A DNA stretch of 64,000 nt from Closterium sp. Naga37s-1 (taxonomy: Eukaryota; Streptophyta; Zygnematophyceae; Desmidiales; Closteriaceae). This document shows, piece after piece, positions 13,201 through 24,949 of the stretch. The position numbers were made by a program, and so were the translations under genes. The notes under the pieces were generated by a model. The model had not been told where the DNA came from. It saw only the letters and a program-made list of their open reading frames with translations, and searched no databases. Within the stretch, counting starts at the first letter, position 1; every line of letters begins with the position of its first letter. The stretch covers positions 3,003,001 through 3,067,000 of the forward strand of contig CANJKZ010000080.1 in assembly GCA_947471745.1 (NCBI GenBank), read 5' to 3'.

Positions 13201-13437
13201 TCTTCATTGTGTCTCTCCTCTTGGGCTCTATCCCCCTCTCTCCCCTTCCATCTCCCCTCCTCCCTTTTTAAAATTCCCCCTCCCCCAGTTTTCTCTTTCT
13301 CTTCCTGCACATTTCCATCCCTCCTCCTGTGATTGCAGATCCTGTTTCAGTATGCGGCTCGGCACTCCCCTCTCACTATTCAACACATCGCAGCTGCAGT
13401 TGTAGCAGGGCATGAAGTAGGTGTAGAAAACATGTAG
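7219..13437 (+). CDS. SNUPN: Snurportin-1 homologue (m3G-cap import adaptor)
   Basis: Seven exons: 7219-8144, 8397-8583, 9597-10054, 10732-10846, 11297-11389, 12138-12287, 13339-13437; 675 codons, closing exactly in frame. Snurportin binds the trimethylguanosine cap of spliceosomal snRNPs and hands them to importin beta. Residues ~55-90 look like the importin-beta-binding segment ([19 protein letters not shown]). A long acidic then Gly/Arg-rich linker follows. The cap-binding domain starts at [18 protein letters not shown] and includes [93 protein letters not shown] and [18 protein letters not shown], in the family order. Exon 3 has a Gly/Ala-rich insertion. Introns 2, 3, 5 and 6 carry extra partial exon copies; the chosen ones are those that keep phase and full content. 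Confidence 0.93.
8636..8913 (+). repeat. Two echo copies of snurportin exon 2 3' half
   Basis: At about 8636-8741 and 8811-8913, copies of the 3' part of exon 2 ([14 protein letters not shown]..., [13 protein letters not shown]) each end at a GTGAG donor like the real exon. They lack the first half ([13 protein letters not shown]) and a strong acceptor, so they are probably not used, although alternative donor-side use cannot be excluded from sequence alone. Confidence 0.8.
9080..9545 (+). repeat. Three echo copies of snurportin exon 3 5' half
   Basis: Three partial copies of exon 3 at about 9078-9200, 9268-9390 and 9422-9542, reading [20 protein letters not shown] or diverged versions and breaking off after LPQCGA. 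Each has an upstream pyrimidine tract and CAG. The real exon starts at 9597 and continues through [12 protein letters not shown]. The earliest copy is the most decayed, the last nearly identical, which suggests stepwise duplication. Confidence 0.82.
10366..10655 (+). repeat. Echo copies of snurportin exon 4 with 36-bp palindrome
   Basis: Copies of the exon 4 core ([15 protein letters not shown]) at about 10366-10412, 10451-10500 and 10587-10650 precede the real exon at 10732. The first is frameshifted. Between the first two lies a perfect 36-bp palindrome at 10415-10450 (AATT core), flanked on both sides by the same exon 4 sequence. Confidence 0.85.
11055..11210 (+). repeat. Direct repeats separated by GCGC-core palindromes
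   Basis: A ~48-bp segment beginning GGGGCACCCCCTCACAAGCC occurs at about 11060-11102 and 11159-11203. Between the copies are palindromic tracts TTTTGAGGCGCCGCAAAA and TTTTTGAGGCGCCTC. It lies in intron 4 of the snurportin gene. Confidence 0.8.
11780..12100 (+). repeat. Echo copies of snurportin exon 6 and a palindrome junction
   Basis: A 24-bp palindrome (11780-11803, GCGC core) is flanked by two copies of CATCTCTCCCCATCCCAGCC. Exon 6 echoes follow at about 11815-11910 (frameshifted) and 11985-12095 ([17 protein letters not shown]); the real exon is 12138-12287. A further echo of its 3' end lies at about 12332-12402. Confidence 0.8.
12405..12968 (+). repeat. 76-bp minisatellite ending in an exon 6 echo
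   Basis: About six copies of a 76-bp G-rich unit (includes GGGACATGGGAGGTGGGTTA and GATGTGGGATGCGTGCTTGG) lie in intron 6. The array ends at about 12905-12968 with a copy of the exon 6 3' end ([24 protein letters not shown]) and its GTGGG donor. The unit itself contains TGGTGGGGGCGGACG from that exon, so the array grew from an exon fragment. Confidence 0.85.
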
Positions 13438-14941
13438 TGTACAACCTTATGTCGTACAATGAGTTGTGTAGCAAGTGCAGCGAACTGTGATGTATCCTGC
13501 TGGGGAATATATGTAGTTGATGATTTTAATGTAGTACCTGGTATTCAACAAAAAGCCCAAAACATGAAAACAGTAACATAAGTGGTGGAGTTTCGGTCGT
13601 TACGCAGGCCATCCAAGCTCGAATGTCGCTGCAACAAGTTTTCCTATACCGCGTATGTCACTCCAGCCGCACGCATTTCGTACTGCACGAACATGTTCCA
13701 CGTAGTCGTCGAATACTGCGCATGTCGTCAAGCAAGGCTCTTCCTTTCCTGTCAGACAGCTTGCGTTGCGCTCGCATTCAGCCAGCTCAGCTTCCAGTCA
13801 GACAGCTTGATTCTGCTGGCGCTTCGGCGCTTTTCATGAGATCTCCACGCCACGCGGACGCAGAGGCCAGACTGGATTCGTCCTTCCTCTCTCTCGTGTC
13901 ATCATGCCGCAAGTACCGCTCCCAGGGGGCTCACTCCCCCCTTTACAAGTACCGCACCGCATCCGAGCTGCAAACTCACCCCTTCCCGCTCCACATTTCC
14001 CCCGTGCGCCAATAGTGTTTCCTCGGAGGAGCATTGCGCTGCGCTCATTCAGCTCCGCCATGCCTGTGCGCCTCCCCTTCTTCTCCGCCCCAAGCGGGCC
14101 TGCGCGTCAGATTTCCGCCGTTGCGCACAGTCAGTACGGCGGTTTGGGTCCCACCTCGCGCTTGGATTCCCCTCGTCCCAGTGCGCCAAGTGCGCCCCAG
14201 TGCGCCAAGTGCAAGTGCGGCGCCCCACTACACCCTTGCGTGCCAGTGCCTTCCTCCGCACCCATCACCATGCGCTCGTGCAACCTGCTCCCCCACTACT
14301 CCCCCTCATGCTCCCCCGGCCGCACCACCTCGGGCGCTCTCCCGACGATCACTCGAGCCCCTTTTTTCGCGCCCGTCCCTCCGATTCGGGGCAAACCTGC
14401 TGCGCCGCTCACCCCAACCGTCGTCGCATCCTGCGCTCGTCCGACCTGCTTCCCCACATCCTCCCCTACATGCTCCCCCGCCCCTCCCTCTCCGCCTCCT
14501 GCGCTCTCCCCGCGACGGCCCCACTTGCGCGCCTCTATCCGACGCAACGTGTTCGGTCCGGCTGGCGAGATCACCGAACGGCGAGGGAGAGAACGGCAGA
14601 AGGTGGCGGATTGGACGGTCACAGGCCCTGAAGCAGAGAGACGCGATGCCGAGATTGTTGCCTGAACTGAACCATCTGCGATCAAGAATGATAAAAAGGA
14701 GTGCCTGATCTCGACGGTCAGCGAAGCAGAGGGCGCGTTGCACGCTGACGTGAGAGAAGTGTGCTGCAGACAGTTCCCATTCATGAATCCATCCATCATT
14801 TGAACAAGGAGAGACAGTACGTATCGGATCACCCCACGCCTTCACTCACGGGCAGGAATCTTGTGATTGATACTCCTACAAGCGGGAAACTTGACTCATG
14901 CGGGCTTAAAACCCCCGTGTCACGATCCGAGATCCAAAGGG
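13438..14941. other. Intergenic region between snurportin and ORP-A
   Basis: Holds the snurportin 3' end and the ORP-A promoter/5' UTR. The stretch 13600-14660 is CG-balanced, with long overlapping ORFs that are Pro/Ser/Arg-rich and match no family I know; I treat them as non-coding. Confidence 0.5.
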
Positions 14942-17900
14942 ATGGACGCAATGGCGCCGAGTGAGGAGCGTCAGGAATCATGTGGAACGATGCTGGATGG
15001 CAGCAGGGTGACGGTGGGCGTGCTGTCCAAGTGGGTGCACATCGGCCGGGGGTGGGCGCCACGGCTCTTCCTTCTCAGACAGGTGAGCGACAAGGGAGGA
15101 TTCTCGCCTTCTGAATCTCGCCTTCTGAATCTCGCCTTCTGAATCTCGCCTTCTGAATCTCGCCTTCTGAATCGCGCCTTCTGAATCGCGCCTTCTGAAT
15201 CTCGCCTTCTGAATCTCGCCTTCTGAATCTCGCCTTCTGAATCTCGCCTTCTGAATCTCGCCTTCTGAATCTCGCCTTCTGAATCTCGCCTTCTGAATCT
15301 CGCCTTCTGAATCTCGCATCTTGATGCTTTTCAAAGACGTTAGGTGGGGTGACGGTGGGCGTGCTGTCCAAGTGGGTGGGTGCACATCGGCCGGGGGTGG
15401 GCTCCAAGGCTCGTCCTCCTCAGACAGGTGAGGGGCAAGGAAGAATGTCCGGGTTTACAGATTTTCACAGCCGTTCGGTCAGGTGATGGTTGTTGAGGGC
15501 GTGCTGTCAAAGTGGGTGCAGGGTGGGCGCCGAGGCTCTTCCTTCTCAGACAGGTAAGGGCAAAGGAAGAATGTCGGTTTTTCAAGTTTTCTTTTGCACA
15601 CATCGTTCGAATCCTTCCTTTCGCTCCCTCCTTCCTTATGTTCTTCGTTTCTTGTTCTCCTCTCCACTCCACCCACACCACCAGCACCACCTTTCGCTTT
15701 AATTGAAGCTCCGAGTCAGCTCCACAACTGCATTGATCCAGAAGCCTTCAACTCAAGTCAGCTTGCAAGCAAGGACAATTCACCTGGTTTCGTTTTCTCT
15801 TCCTTTGCACTCCACCCACCAGCACCACCCTCCTTTACAGGTGCTCCGAGGCAGAACTACAGCTGCAATGATTCAGAAGCTCTCGAGTGAAGTCATTTTG
15901 TTTTGCAAGGACAGTTTGCATTGTTTCGTTCTGTTTCCGTCCCCACCCCACCCCACCCCACTCCACAGCACCACCTCCTCTACTTCAAGCTCCGTGGCAG
16001 CTCCACGGCTGCGATGATCCGGAAGCTCCAGCAGCGGTACAATTGTGTGGCTCTTATAGGGAGGGCCGTTTCGGACCTGATTGGTGACTATAACGAAGGG
16101 ATGTTGCGCCAGGGGGATGAGGAGGAGGGAAAGGGGGTTGGAGAAGGTGGGGATGAGGAGGAGGGTGGGGGTGAGGGTGGGGATGAGGAGGAGGATGAGG
16201 AGGATGCGGATGAGGGAGAGGGTGGGGATAAGGTAGTGAGTTCGAGATGCCAAGGGATGGAGGAGAGAGAAACGCCACTGATGTCAGGAGATGAGGAGGA
16301 AGAGGAGGATGAGAACGATGAGGATGATGAGGAAGGTGGGAAAGGAGATGGGGAAGAGGAGGAGGTGGAGAAAAGTCCAAAGGGAGGGCAGGAGGAGGTA
16401 GATGAGGAGATGAAGAGGCGAAAAGAGCAAGTGAAGGAAGCAGTGCTACGTCCAACAGAAGAGAGGCTAGGAGCAGCAGTGGGGTATGGTGTGAGGGACG
16501 ATAGGGTTACCATCCACGAGAGAGGACCCCTTTCACCCGTTCGATCTGCTGGTGAGCGTTGCAGTGGGAGTGGAGGGAATCCTACCCCCCACCACTACGA
16601 CGGCCACCACCACCGCCACCGCCACCACCACCACCACCACCACCGTCAGCATGCGCATCAGCGTCAGCATAGCCCCCACCAGCGGCACCACCACAGCAGC
16701 CGGTTAAAGCCGAGAACTCCCAGCATATTCAGAACGCCCCCGCTCACTCCCCGGGCTTTAAGTGGCGCGGTTTCGAAGCTCCTGGCGGCATCCCCTAGGC
16801 GCAGCCCCCTGGAGAGCTGTGGTTATGGAGGGGGGAGGATGGAGGGCGAGGAGGGCGAGGTGGGAGAGGAGGGAGGGGAGGGAGAAGAGGGTGCGGTTGG
16901 TCAGAAGAGGGGGATGAGGGAAGGAGGGGGCAGGGGGTGGGGTGACAGTGGGGCGAGGGGCGTTGGGTTTGTGGTTGAGACGGAGGAGCCTCGAGGAGTA
17001 ATTGAGCTTGATGCGGTGAGTTGCTGAGGATTTTTTAGGTACCTCAAAAGGCGCCTCAAAAGGCGTTGGGCTTGTTGCATCCATTTCTCAAATTTTGAGG
17101 TGACTCAAAACTGGATTCGTTTCCCTCACATTTCCTCCTCCCTCACATTTCCTCCTCCCTCACATTTCCTCCTCCCTCACATTTCCTCCCTCACATTTCC
17201 TCCTCCCTCACATTTCCTCCCTCACATTTCCTCCCTCACATTTCCTCCCTCACATTTCCTCCTCCCTCACGGACCTCTTCCACCCAATCCCATTCCAAAC
17301 TCCGTACACTCCCCTCCTCACCTCAAACTCTCCTCCAGATCTCCTCTCTGCGTCCCAGCCGCAGCGACCCCACCAAGTTCTATCTTGCCACGTCAGCACG
17401 CACGCTCATCCTGTGTGCTGAGTCAGCAGAAGACCGCTCCCTCTGGCTGCAAGCTATCGAGGTGTGAACTTCAAAACATGCACACATGCACACACGCACA
17501 CACACAGAATCACACGTGCACCAACCAACCTGCCTCACTGCCCTGTTTGGCTGCAAGTTTTTAAGGTTGGGTTTGTTTTGAACCCCATGGATTCACCCAT
17601 GCACCTACCAGCCAAACCCTCTTCCTGGTTTTGCACTGGATGTGAAATGTTGTTCTTCAAAGGATGTTCAACTGTCAGGAAGTCTAGGAGATGATGATCA
17701 TCATGTTCAAAGAAGCTTTTTTGTTTGTATGTGCAATGATGATGCATGCTCTTTAGACTGACTAGCTATCTTCATGACTCTTAGAATGTGGGTCCCCTCC
17801 CTCCTGTCGCTCCACAATGCAGGCTGCAAGGCTTTCTTTCCCTGTGCCTGCTGGATTGGCTACTGCTGCTGCTGCTGATACCGCCGCCACAGCTTCTGCT

Positions 17901-20900
17901 GCTGCTGCTGAGCCAATCTCTCCTGCTCTCTCCTCCCTCGGGATTGCCTCTCTTTCTCCTATGCCGCCTCCTGCCCTTGCATCTGCTGCCACACCTGCTG
18001 CAACTGGTGGTAACGATGGCGATGACATCAGCAGCGGTCATGGTGACGTGGACATAGCTGATGCTGCTGATGTGGACACAGAGCCGCTGACTCCGTCACG
18101 CATTTCCCTCCATCCTATGGTCGATTTCCTGAGGGCTGCTGACGTCAGCGATGACGTCATCATGAAATGCGAGGAGGTGGTTCGGCGGCAGGTGGTGGCG
18201 CGGGTGTTGTTGGGGGAGCGGCGTGCAAAGGAGCAGCTTATAACGAGGATGAAGCAGCTGGAGGTATGGTCCGGTCCGTCCATGTGTATGCATGTATGTG
18301 GAGTGGAGTGGAGTGGAGTGGAGTGGAGTGGAGTTTGACTGTAGTAAGCTTATGATGACGAGCATCCAGCAGCAGCTAGAGGTATACGGGTACTGGGGAG
18401 GGGAGTTTCGTGTGTTGTCGTGATATGAAAGCTAACGTTTGATTCGCTTCTTCCAAATTTGTGTGATTAAAACATGCGTGCGGGGGGCATGTGGGTATGT
18501 GCTACATGGCATTGCATGGCATGGCATGGCATGGCATGGCATGGCAGATAGAGAAAGCTCTATTGGAATCAGAGCTGATCCACATGCAGAGGAGGAGGGG
18601 GCGGAGGAGAGGGGCTGAGGGGGGAGGTGAGGGCGGAGAATGGGGGAAGGTGGGGGGAGGAGAAGAGGAGGGAAAGGAGGAGGAAGAAGCAGAGGAATGG
18701 GAGGAGGACGAGGAGGATGAAGAGGAGGAGGACGAGGAGGAGAGGTTCTTTGAGGCACCAGAGAAGCTGGCATGGATGGTAGAGGGGCGAGATGACGTGG
18801 TGGTTGAGGCGGGGGAGGGGGAGGGGGAGGGGGAGGGGGAGGGGGAGGGCGCACATGAAGGCGGATATGAAGGGGATGAGGAGCAGGGGGGGGGGGAGTT
18901 TGAGGGGGGAAGGGGCGGAGGCGGGGGAGCCGGGGGAGGAGGTGGGGGAGTGGGGGGAGGAGGTGGGGGAACAGGGGGAGATGGGGGAGGGGGGGTATCG
19001 GAGGGGGAGGGGGAGAGAGAAGCGGAGCAGCACAGGGAGATGGTGGGAGGAAGAAGGGCTGCAGAGGATGAGTTGTCAATGGATGCGGTAGGGGAAATCA
19101 AACTCGTGTTAAGCTAAGTTGGATTTGAGAAATTCAGTGGTGCATGCAGATCCCGTTGTGTTGAGAATGCAAAATCCCCTCTCGAGAAACTTCAAAAGTC
19201 TGAACCAGTCCAGGTTCTCTGTAACGAGGTGGCTTACTTTTGAGAGCCTCGAAACATCATAAGTCAGTCTGAACCAGTCAGAACCAGTCCGGGCACTCCG
19301 TGTTGAGAATGTGAAATCCCTCTACCTCTTTGCTTTCCCCTTCCCCGCGCCGCACCTTCACTTGAGCCCCATTCTTCGCACCCTCTCCTTCCCACCTCCA
19401 GGTCGGCTTCTCCTACCCTTTCGTCCCACGTCGCACGCGCCTCCCACTACCAGACAAGCAAAACCGCCCGGGCAGCCTGGCCGGGGGGCTGTGGGCGACG
19501 CTGCGCGAGTGCGTGGGGCGGGATTTGTCCCGAGTGTGCCTGCCGGTGCAGCTGAACGAGCCAATCGGGTTGCTGCACAAGTGCGCCGAGGAGATGGAGT
19601 ACAGCTGGCTGCTCGACCGGGCGGCAGAGTACGGGCGGCGGGTGAGTCGGTGGGCGGCGGGTGAGGGTGTGGGCGGCAGAGTACGGCCGGAAGGTGAGTC
19701 GGTGGGAGAAAGGGTGGCAGGGCAGGGTATGTGAGAGAGTGGGCAGCCGTGTAGTGCAGTGTGTGGCGGCAGGAAGGCGGGGTGGGAGAGCTGTAGATGG
19801 ATGGATGAGATGGAGCTAAGAGGGACAAGGGAAATGGAAAAGGAAAAGGAGGAGAAGCAGAAAGGGAAAGGTTCATGGTGAGCATATCCCCATCCCACTC
19901 TAGCCCCCACCTTCTTCCCCTATTTTATATTTTCCCGGTACTGTCAGAAGAAATCATAGTGTCTTGTAGACGAGTTTCCCTTTTATTCCTGGCCCCACCT
20001 TCTGCTCCCCTCTGCTTCTTCTCCAGGGCGATCAGCTAATGAGAGCCCTCCACGTGGCAGCCTTTGCCATGTCAGGCTATGCCAACACCAGTGCGCGCAT
20101 GCACAAGCCCTTTAACCCGCTGCTGGGGGAGACTTACGAGGCGAACTACCCTGACAAGGGCTTTAAGCTGCTGGCAGAGAAGGTGAGTCACTTGTGCCAG
20201 AAGGTGAGCCACTTGTGCCAGAAGGTGAGCCACTTGTGCCAGAAGGTGAGCCACTTGTGCCAGAAGGTGAGCCACTTGTGCCAGAAGGTGAGCCACTTGT
20301 GCCAGAAGGTGAGCCACTTGTGCCAGAAGGTGAGCCACTTGTGCCAGAAGGTGAGCCACTTGTGCCAGAAGGTGAGCCACTTGTGCCAGAAGGTGAGCCA
20401 CTTGTGCCAGAAGGTGAGCCACTTGTGCCAGAAGGTGAGCCACTTGTGCCAGAAGGTGAGCCACTTGTGCCAGAAGGTGAGCCACTTGTGCCAGAAGGTG
20501 AGCCACTTGTGCCAGAAGGTGAGTCACTTGTGCCAGAAGGTGAGCCACTTGTGCCAGAAGGTGAGCCACTTGTGCCAGAAGGTGAGCCACTTGTGCCAGA
20601 AGGTGAGCCACTTGTGCCAGAAGGTGAGCCACTTGTGCCAGAAGGTGAGCCACTTGTGCCAGAAGGTGAGCCACTTGTGCCAGAAGGTGAGCCACTTGTG
20701 CCAGAAGGTGAGCCACTTGTGCCAGAAGGTGAGTACTCACCTCCAATTCCCAGCTGCCGTTCTGCCTGCTAATGGTAGCAGGCAGACAGGTGTGTGTGCC
20801 ACCCTGCTCCTGTGCTGCCTGCCACGCCACGAGTGCTGCTCGTGCTGTCCAGCACTGGTGGTGAGCCCACCCTCACTTGCCCTTCTCCCCACCCTCACTT

Positions 20901-23900
20901 GTCCTTCTCCCCACCTTCACATGTCCTTCAAACCGCTGCTGGGGGGAGAAGGGCGTGTGAGCGCGCACATACAAGGTGGGTAGGTTACCTTCAAGGCGTC
21001 AAGGCTTCAAATCCCTCACTTGCCCTCCTTCTCCGATCTTCCCTGCTCCCTCTACCAGGTTCTGAACCACCCCCCAACGGTGGCAGCGCACTGCTGGGGC
21101 AACGGGTGGCAGCTGTTTGGAGACTCGACCCTCAAGGTGCGATTCTGAGGGCCCTCCTTGCACCCCTGGTGTTCTCTTCTCCCCCTTCCCTCTACACCTC
21201 TTCCCTCCCTGTTCTCATCTTCCCGCTCTCTTCTCCTCTCACGTGTACTTTGCCCAACGTTCAGTTCTGAGGGCCCTCCTTGCACCTGCACCTGCTGCCC
21301 TCTCCTCCGTGGGGGCCTCCGTGCACCTGCTGCCCTCTCCTCTCCCTTCCCTCCACTCCCCCACCTGCCCTCTTATCCTCTCACCTTCCTTCTTCTCCTC
21401 TCACCTTCCTTCTTCTCCTCTCACCTTCCTTCTTCTCCTCTCACCTGTTCTTTGCTCAACGTTCAGTTCTGGGAGTGACTTTTGAGAATTCTCAAAAGTC
21501 TTCTCCTCTCACCTGTTCTTTGCTCAACGTTCAGTTCTGGGAGTGACTTTTGAGAATTCTCAAAAGTCTTCTCCTCTCACCTGTTCCTTGCTCAACGTTC
21601 AGTTCTGGGAGTGACTTCTGAGAATTCTCAAAAGTCTTCTCCTCTCACCTGTTCTTTGCTCAACGTTCAGTTCTGGGAGTGACTTTTGAGAATTCTCAAA
21701 AGTCTTCTCCTCTCACCTGTTCTTTGCTCAACGTTCAGTTCTGGGAGTGACTTTTGAGAATTCTCAAAAGTCTTCTCCTCTCACCTGTTCTTTGCTCAAC
21801 GTTCAGTTCTGGGAGTGACTTTTGAGAATTCTCAAAAGTCTTCTCCTCTCACCTGTTCTTTGCTCAACGTTCAGTTCTGGGAGTGACTTTTGAGAATTCT
21901 CAAAAGTCTTCTCCTCTCACCTGTTCCTTGCTCAACGTTCAGTTCTGGGAGTGACTTTTGAGAATTCTCAAAAGTCTTCTCCTCTCACCTGTTCTTTGCT
22001 CAACGTTCAGTTCTGGGAGTGACTTTTGAGAATTCTCAAAAGTCTTCTCCTCTCACCTGTTCTCAAAATTCTGGGGCTCTCCGTGCACCTGCTGCCCTCG
22101 CTTCGCACTGCTTTAGGTTCTGGGAACCGTCCATGCACCTGGTTCCCTCGCCACCCCCTCTTCCTCCTCCCCTCTCCCGTTCCTCCTTCCTCCCTGCAGG
22201 TGCGCTTCTGGGGGCTGTCCATGCACCTGGTGCCGTGCGGTGTGATCTCCGTGCTGTTATATCCACCCCTTCACCTGTCCTCTGCCATTAGGACAAGTTA
22301 CCTGTTGGAGTAGGACGAGTCACCTGCTGGATCCAGGTCGAAACTTTATACGTATCCATACACCTGGTACCGTGCGGTGTGATCTCCGTGCTGTTATATC
22401 CACCCCTTCACCTGTTATATCCACCCCTTCACCTGTTACATCCACCCCTTCACCTGTTACATCCACCCCTTCACCTGTTACATCCACCCCTTCACCTGTT
22501 ACATCCACCCCTTCACCTGTTACATCCACCCCTTCACCTGTTACATCCACCCCTTCAACTGTTATATCCACCCCTTCACCTGTTACATCCACCCCTTCAC
22601 CTGTTATATCCACCCCTTCACCTGTTACATCCACCCCTTCACCTGTTATATCCACCCCTTCACCTGTTACATCCACCCCTTCACCTGTTACATCCACCCC
22701 TTCACCTGTTACATCCACCCCTTCACCTGTTACATCCACCCCTTCACCTGTTACATCCATCCCTTCACCTGTTACATCCACCCCTTCACCTGTTATATCC
22801 ACCCCTTCACCTGTTACATCCACCCCTTCAACTGTTACATCCGCCCCTTCACCTGTTACATCCACCCCTTCACCTGTTATATCCACCCCTTCACCTGTTA
22901 CATCCACCCCTTAACCTTCCCCCCTCTCCTTCCCTCTTACCCTTCCCCCTCACTGAAGGTGCGGTTCCGGGGGCCGTCCATGCACCTGGTGCCCAGTGGG
23001 GTGTCATCTCGACCCCCCTTCCCCCCCTTCCTATGCCTTCCGCGCGTAGTGAGTCGATTTTTGAGTCGACTCAAAAATCGACTCACTACAAGTGGGGTGT
23101 CATCTCGACCCCCCTTCCCCCCCTTCCTATGCCTTCCTCCTCCCCTCCCCCGCTCCACCCCGCTCCCTGCAGGTGCGGTTCTGGGGGCCGTCCATGCACC
23201 TGGTGCCCAGTGGGGTTATCTCCGTGGTATTTGCTGATGGTGGGGGGGAGGAGGAGGAAGGGGAAGAGAGAGAAGCGGAGAAGGAGGAGGAGGAACGGGA
23301 AGGTTCTGAGCAGGGGCAAGGGGAATGGATTGAGCAGGAGGGGAGGGAGTGGAGAGAGCAGGGGGAGAGGGAGGAAGGGAAGGAGGAAGAGGAGGAAGGT
23401 GGTAGTGGCGGCTGTAGCGAGAGGGAAGGGAGGAAGCTGATGCAAAGGAAGAGGGAGGACAGAGAGGGGAGGAGGAGGGGTAAGAGTAGCAGGGCAGAAG
23501 AATCTGGCGGAAAAAAGAGCAGAGAAAGGGGGGATACCTCATTTTTGGAGGATGGAGGAGAGCGGTACGAGTGGAGCAAGGTGACAACGGGCATATACAA
23601 CATAATAGTGGGGAAGCTTCAAGTGGAGCATTTCGGCACGATGCACATCCGAGGCAGTAAAGGGCTGTCAGTGCATCTGCATTTCAAGGAGCCGTCTCTG
23701 TTCGACCGCAGCAAGCACCAGGCGAGTGAAGGGCTGTGTGTGCGTGCGTGCGTGCGTGCGTGCGTTCGTGCGTGCGCTCATGCGTGCACGAGCGTGTGCG
23801 TGTGTGAGTGAATCCATGTGTGTTAGTAAAAGCGAGTGGTGTGTTTCTGCTTGTCCTGCTTCGATGGAATCTGTACTCGGTACGCTGCACTCTCAGTGCA

Positions 23901-24917
23901 TCACTCCTCGCAAAAACCCACAAGGCATTCCCTCCTTCCTTCTCTCACCTCGTGCTTGCTCATCCCCCTCCAACCATCAGGTGCAGAACGAGCAGGGGAA
24001 GAAGCTGGCGATGCTGCACGGCTGTTGTGTTATCTTGGTACCCACGCTCCCCAATGCAGTGGCCCACCTCCCCCCCTTTTCACCCGCCAACCACCAGGTG
24101 CATGGGCACGTGCAGAACGAGCAGGGGGAGAAACTGGCGATGCTGCACTGCTGTTGTATTCACTAGGGCACGTGCTATGATCTACCTACATGCCCTCACT
24201 GCGCTCCCTAATATGGCCCCTTCTCCACCCGCCGCCCACAACCACCAGGTGCACGGGCACGTGCTGAACGAGCAGGGGGAGAAGCTGGCGATGCTGCACG
24301 GCCGGTGGGACCAGCACCTGACGTTCACCCTCACTCACCACGGCAGGGAGCATTGCAAGCAGCAATTCAACCAGCGAGGCAGGCAGCAATTCAACCAGCG
24401 AGGCAGGCAGCAATTCAACCAGCGAGGCAGGCAGCAATTCAACCAGCGAGGCAGGCAGCAGGGCAAGAGGCAAATTGAAAGGGGCATGAAGCAACAAGAT
24501 GCAATTGGGGCTGGGGGGGTGGGTCATGGGGCGCATAGGTCAGCTGCTCCGGGGAGGGCGTACTTGGGGGAGGTGCCTTCTGGGGTTGACGTGGCTTCTG
24601 AGGCGCGGCAAAAGTCAGCTGCTGTGGGGAGGGCGTACCTGGGGGAGGTGTCTTCTGGTCCTGATGTGGGTGGCAGCAGCTTGGATGAGACAAATCGTGG
24701 ACATGGCTGTGAGAGGGATGCTCTGACCCCAGTAGCAGCACCACCTGAGAACCCACCTGAGATGACACCTGAGCACCCACCTGAGCATGAACCTGAGAAT
24801 TCACGTCAGCGTCCACATCGGCCACCACCTGAGAAACCACCTGAGCACTTTACTGATCGTCCAGCGACCCGATTAGCACCTCATTCGCTGTGGCATAAGG
24901 CTGCTTCAGCCACGGCT

Positions 24918-24949
<32 letters not shown>

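Noticed and set aside
13582..14665. Overlapping Pro/Arg/Ser-rich ORFs upstream of ORP-A
   Set aside because: No family similarity, several frames equally open, typical of GC-rich 5' flank; treated as promoter/UTR.
18432..19101. Long minus-strand Pro/Ser ORFs opposite ORP-A exon 5
   Set aside because: Antisense shadows of the Glu/Gly-rich coding exon; no domain features.
20039..20983. ORFs of VSHLCQK or VPEGEPL heptads (and LLAQVAH on the minus strand)
   Set aside because: Translations of the 21-bp intronic donor array; the true exon ends at 20182. I keep only the possibility of alternative donor use as a finding.
22320..22914. DVTGEGV / TSTPSPV repeat ORFs
   Set aside because: 21-bp array in ORP-A intron 8, open in several frames on both strands; no start context or splice logic.
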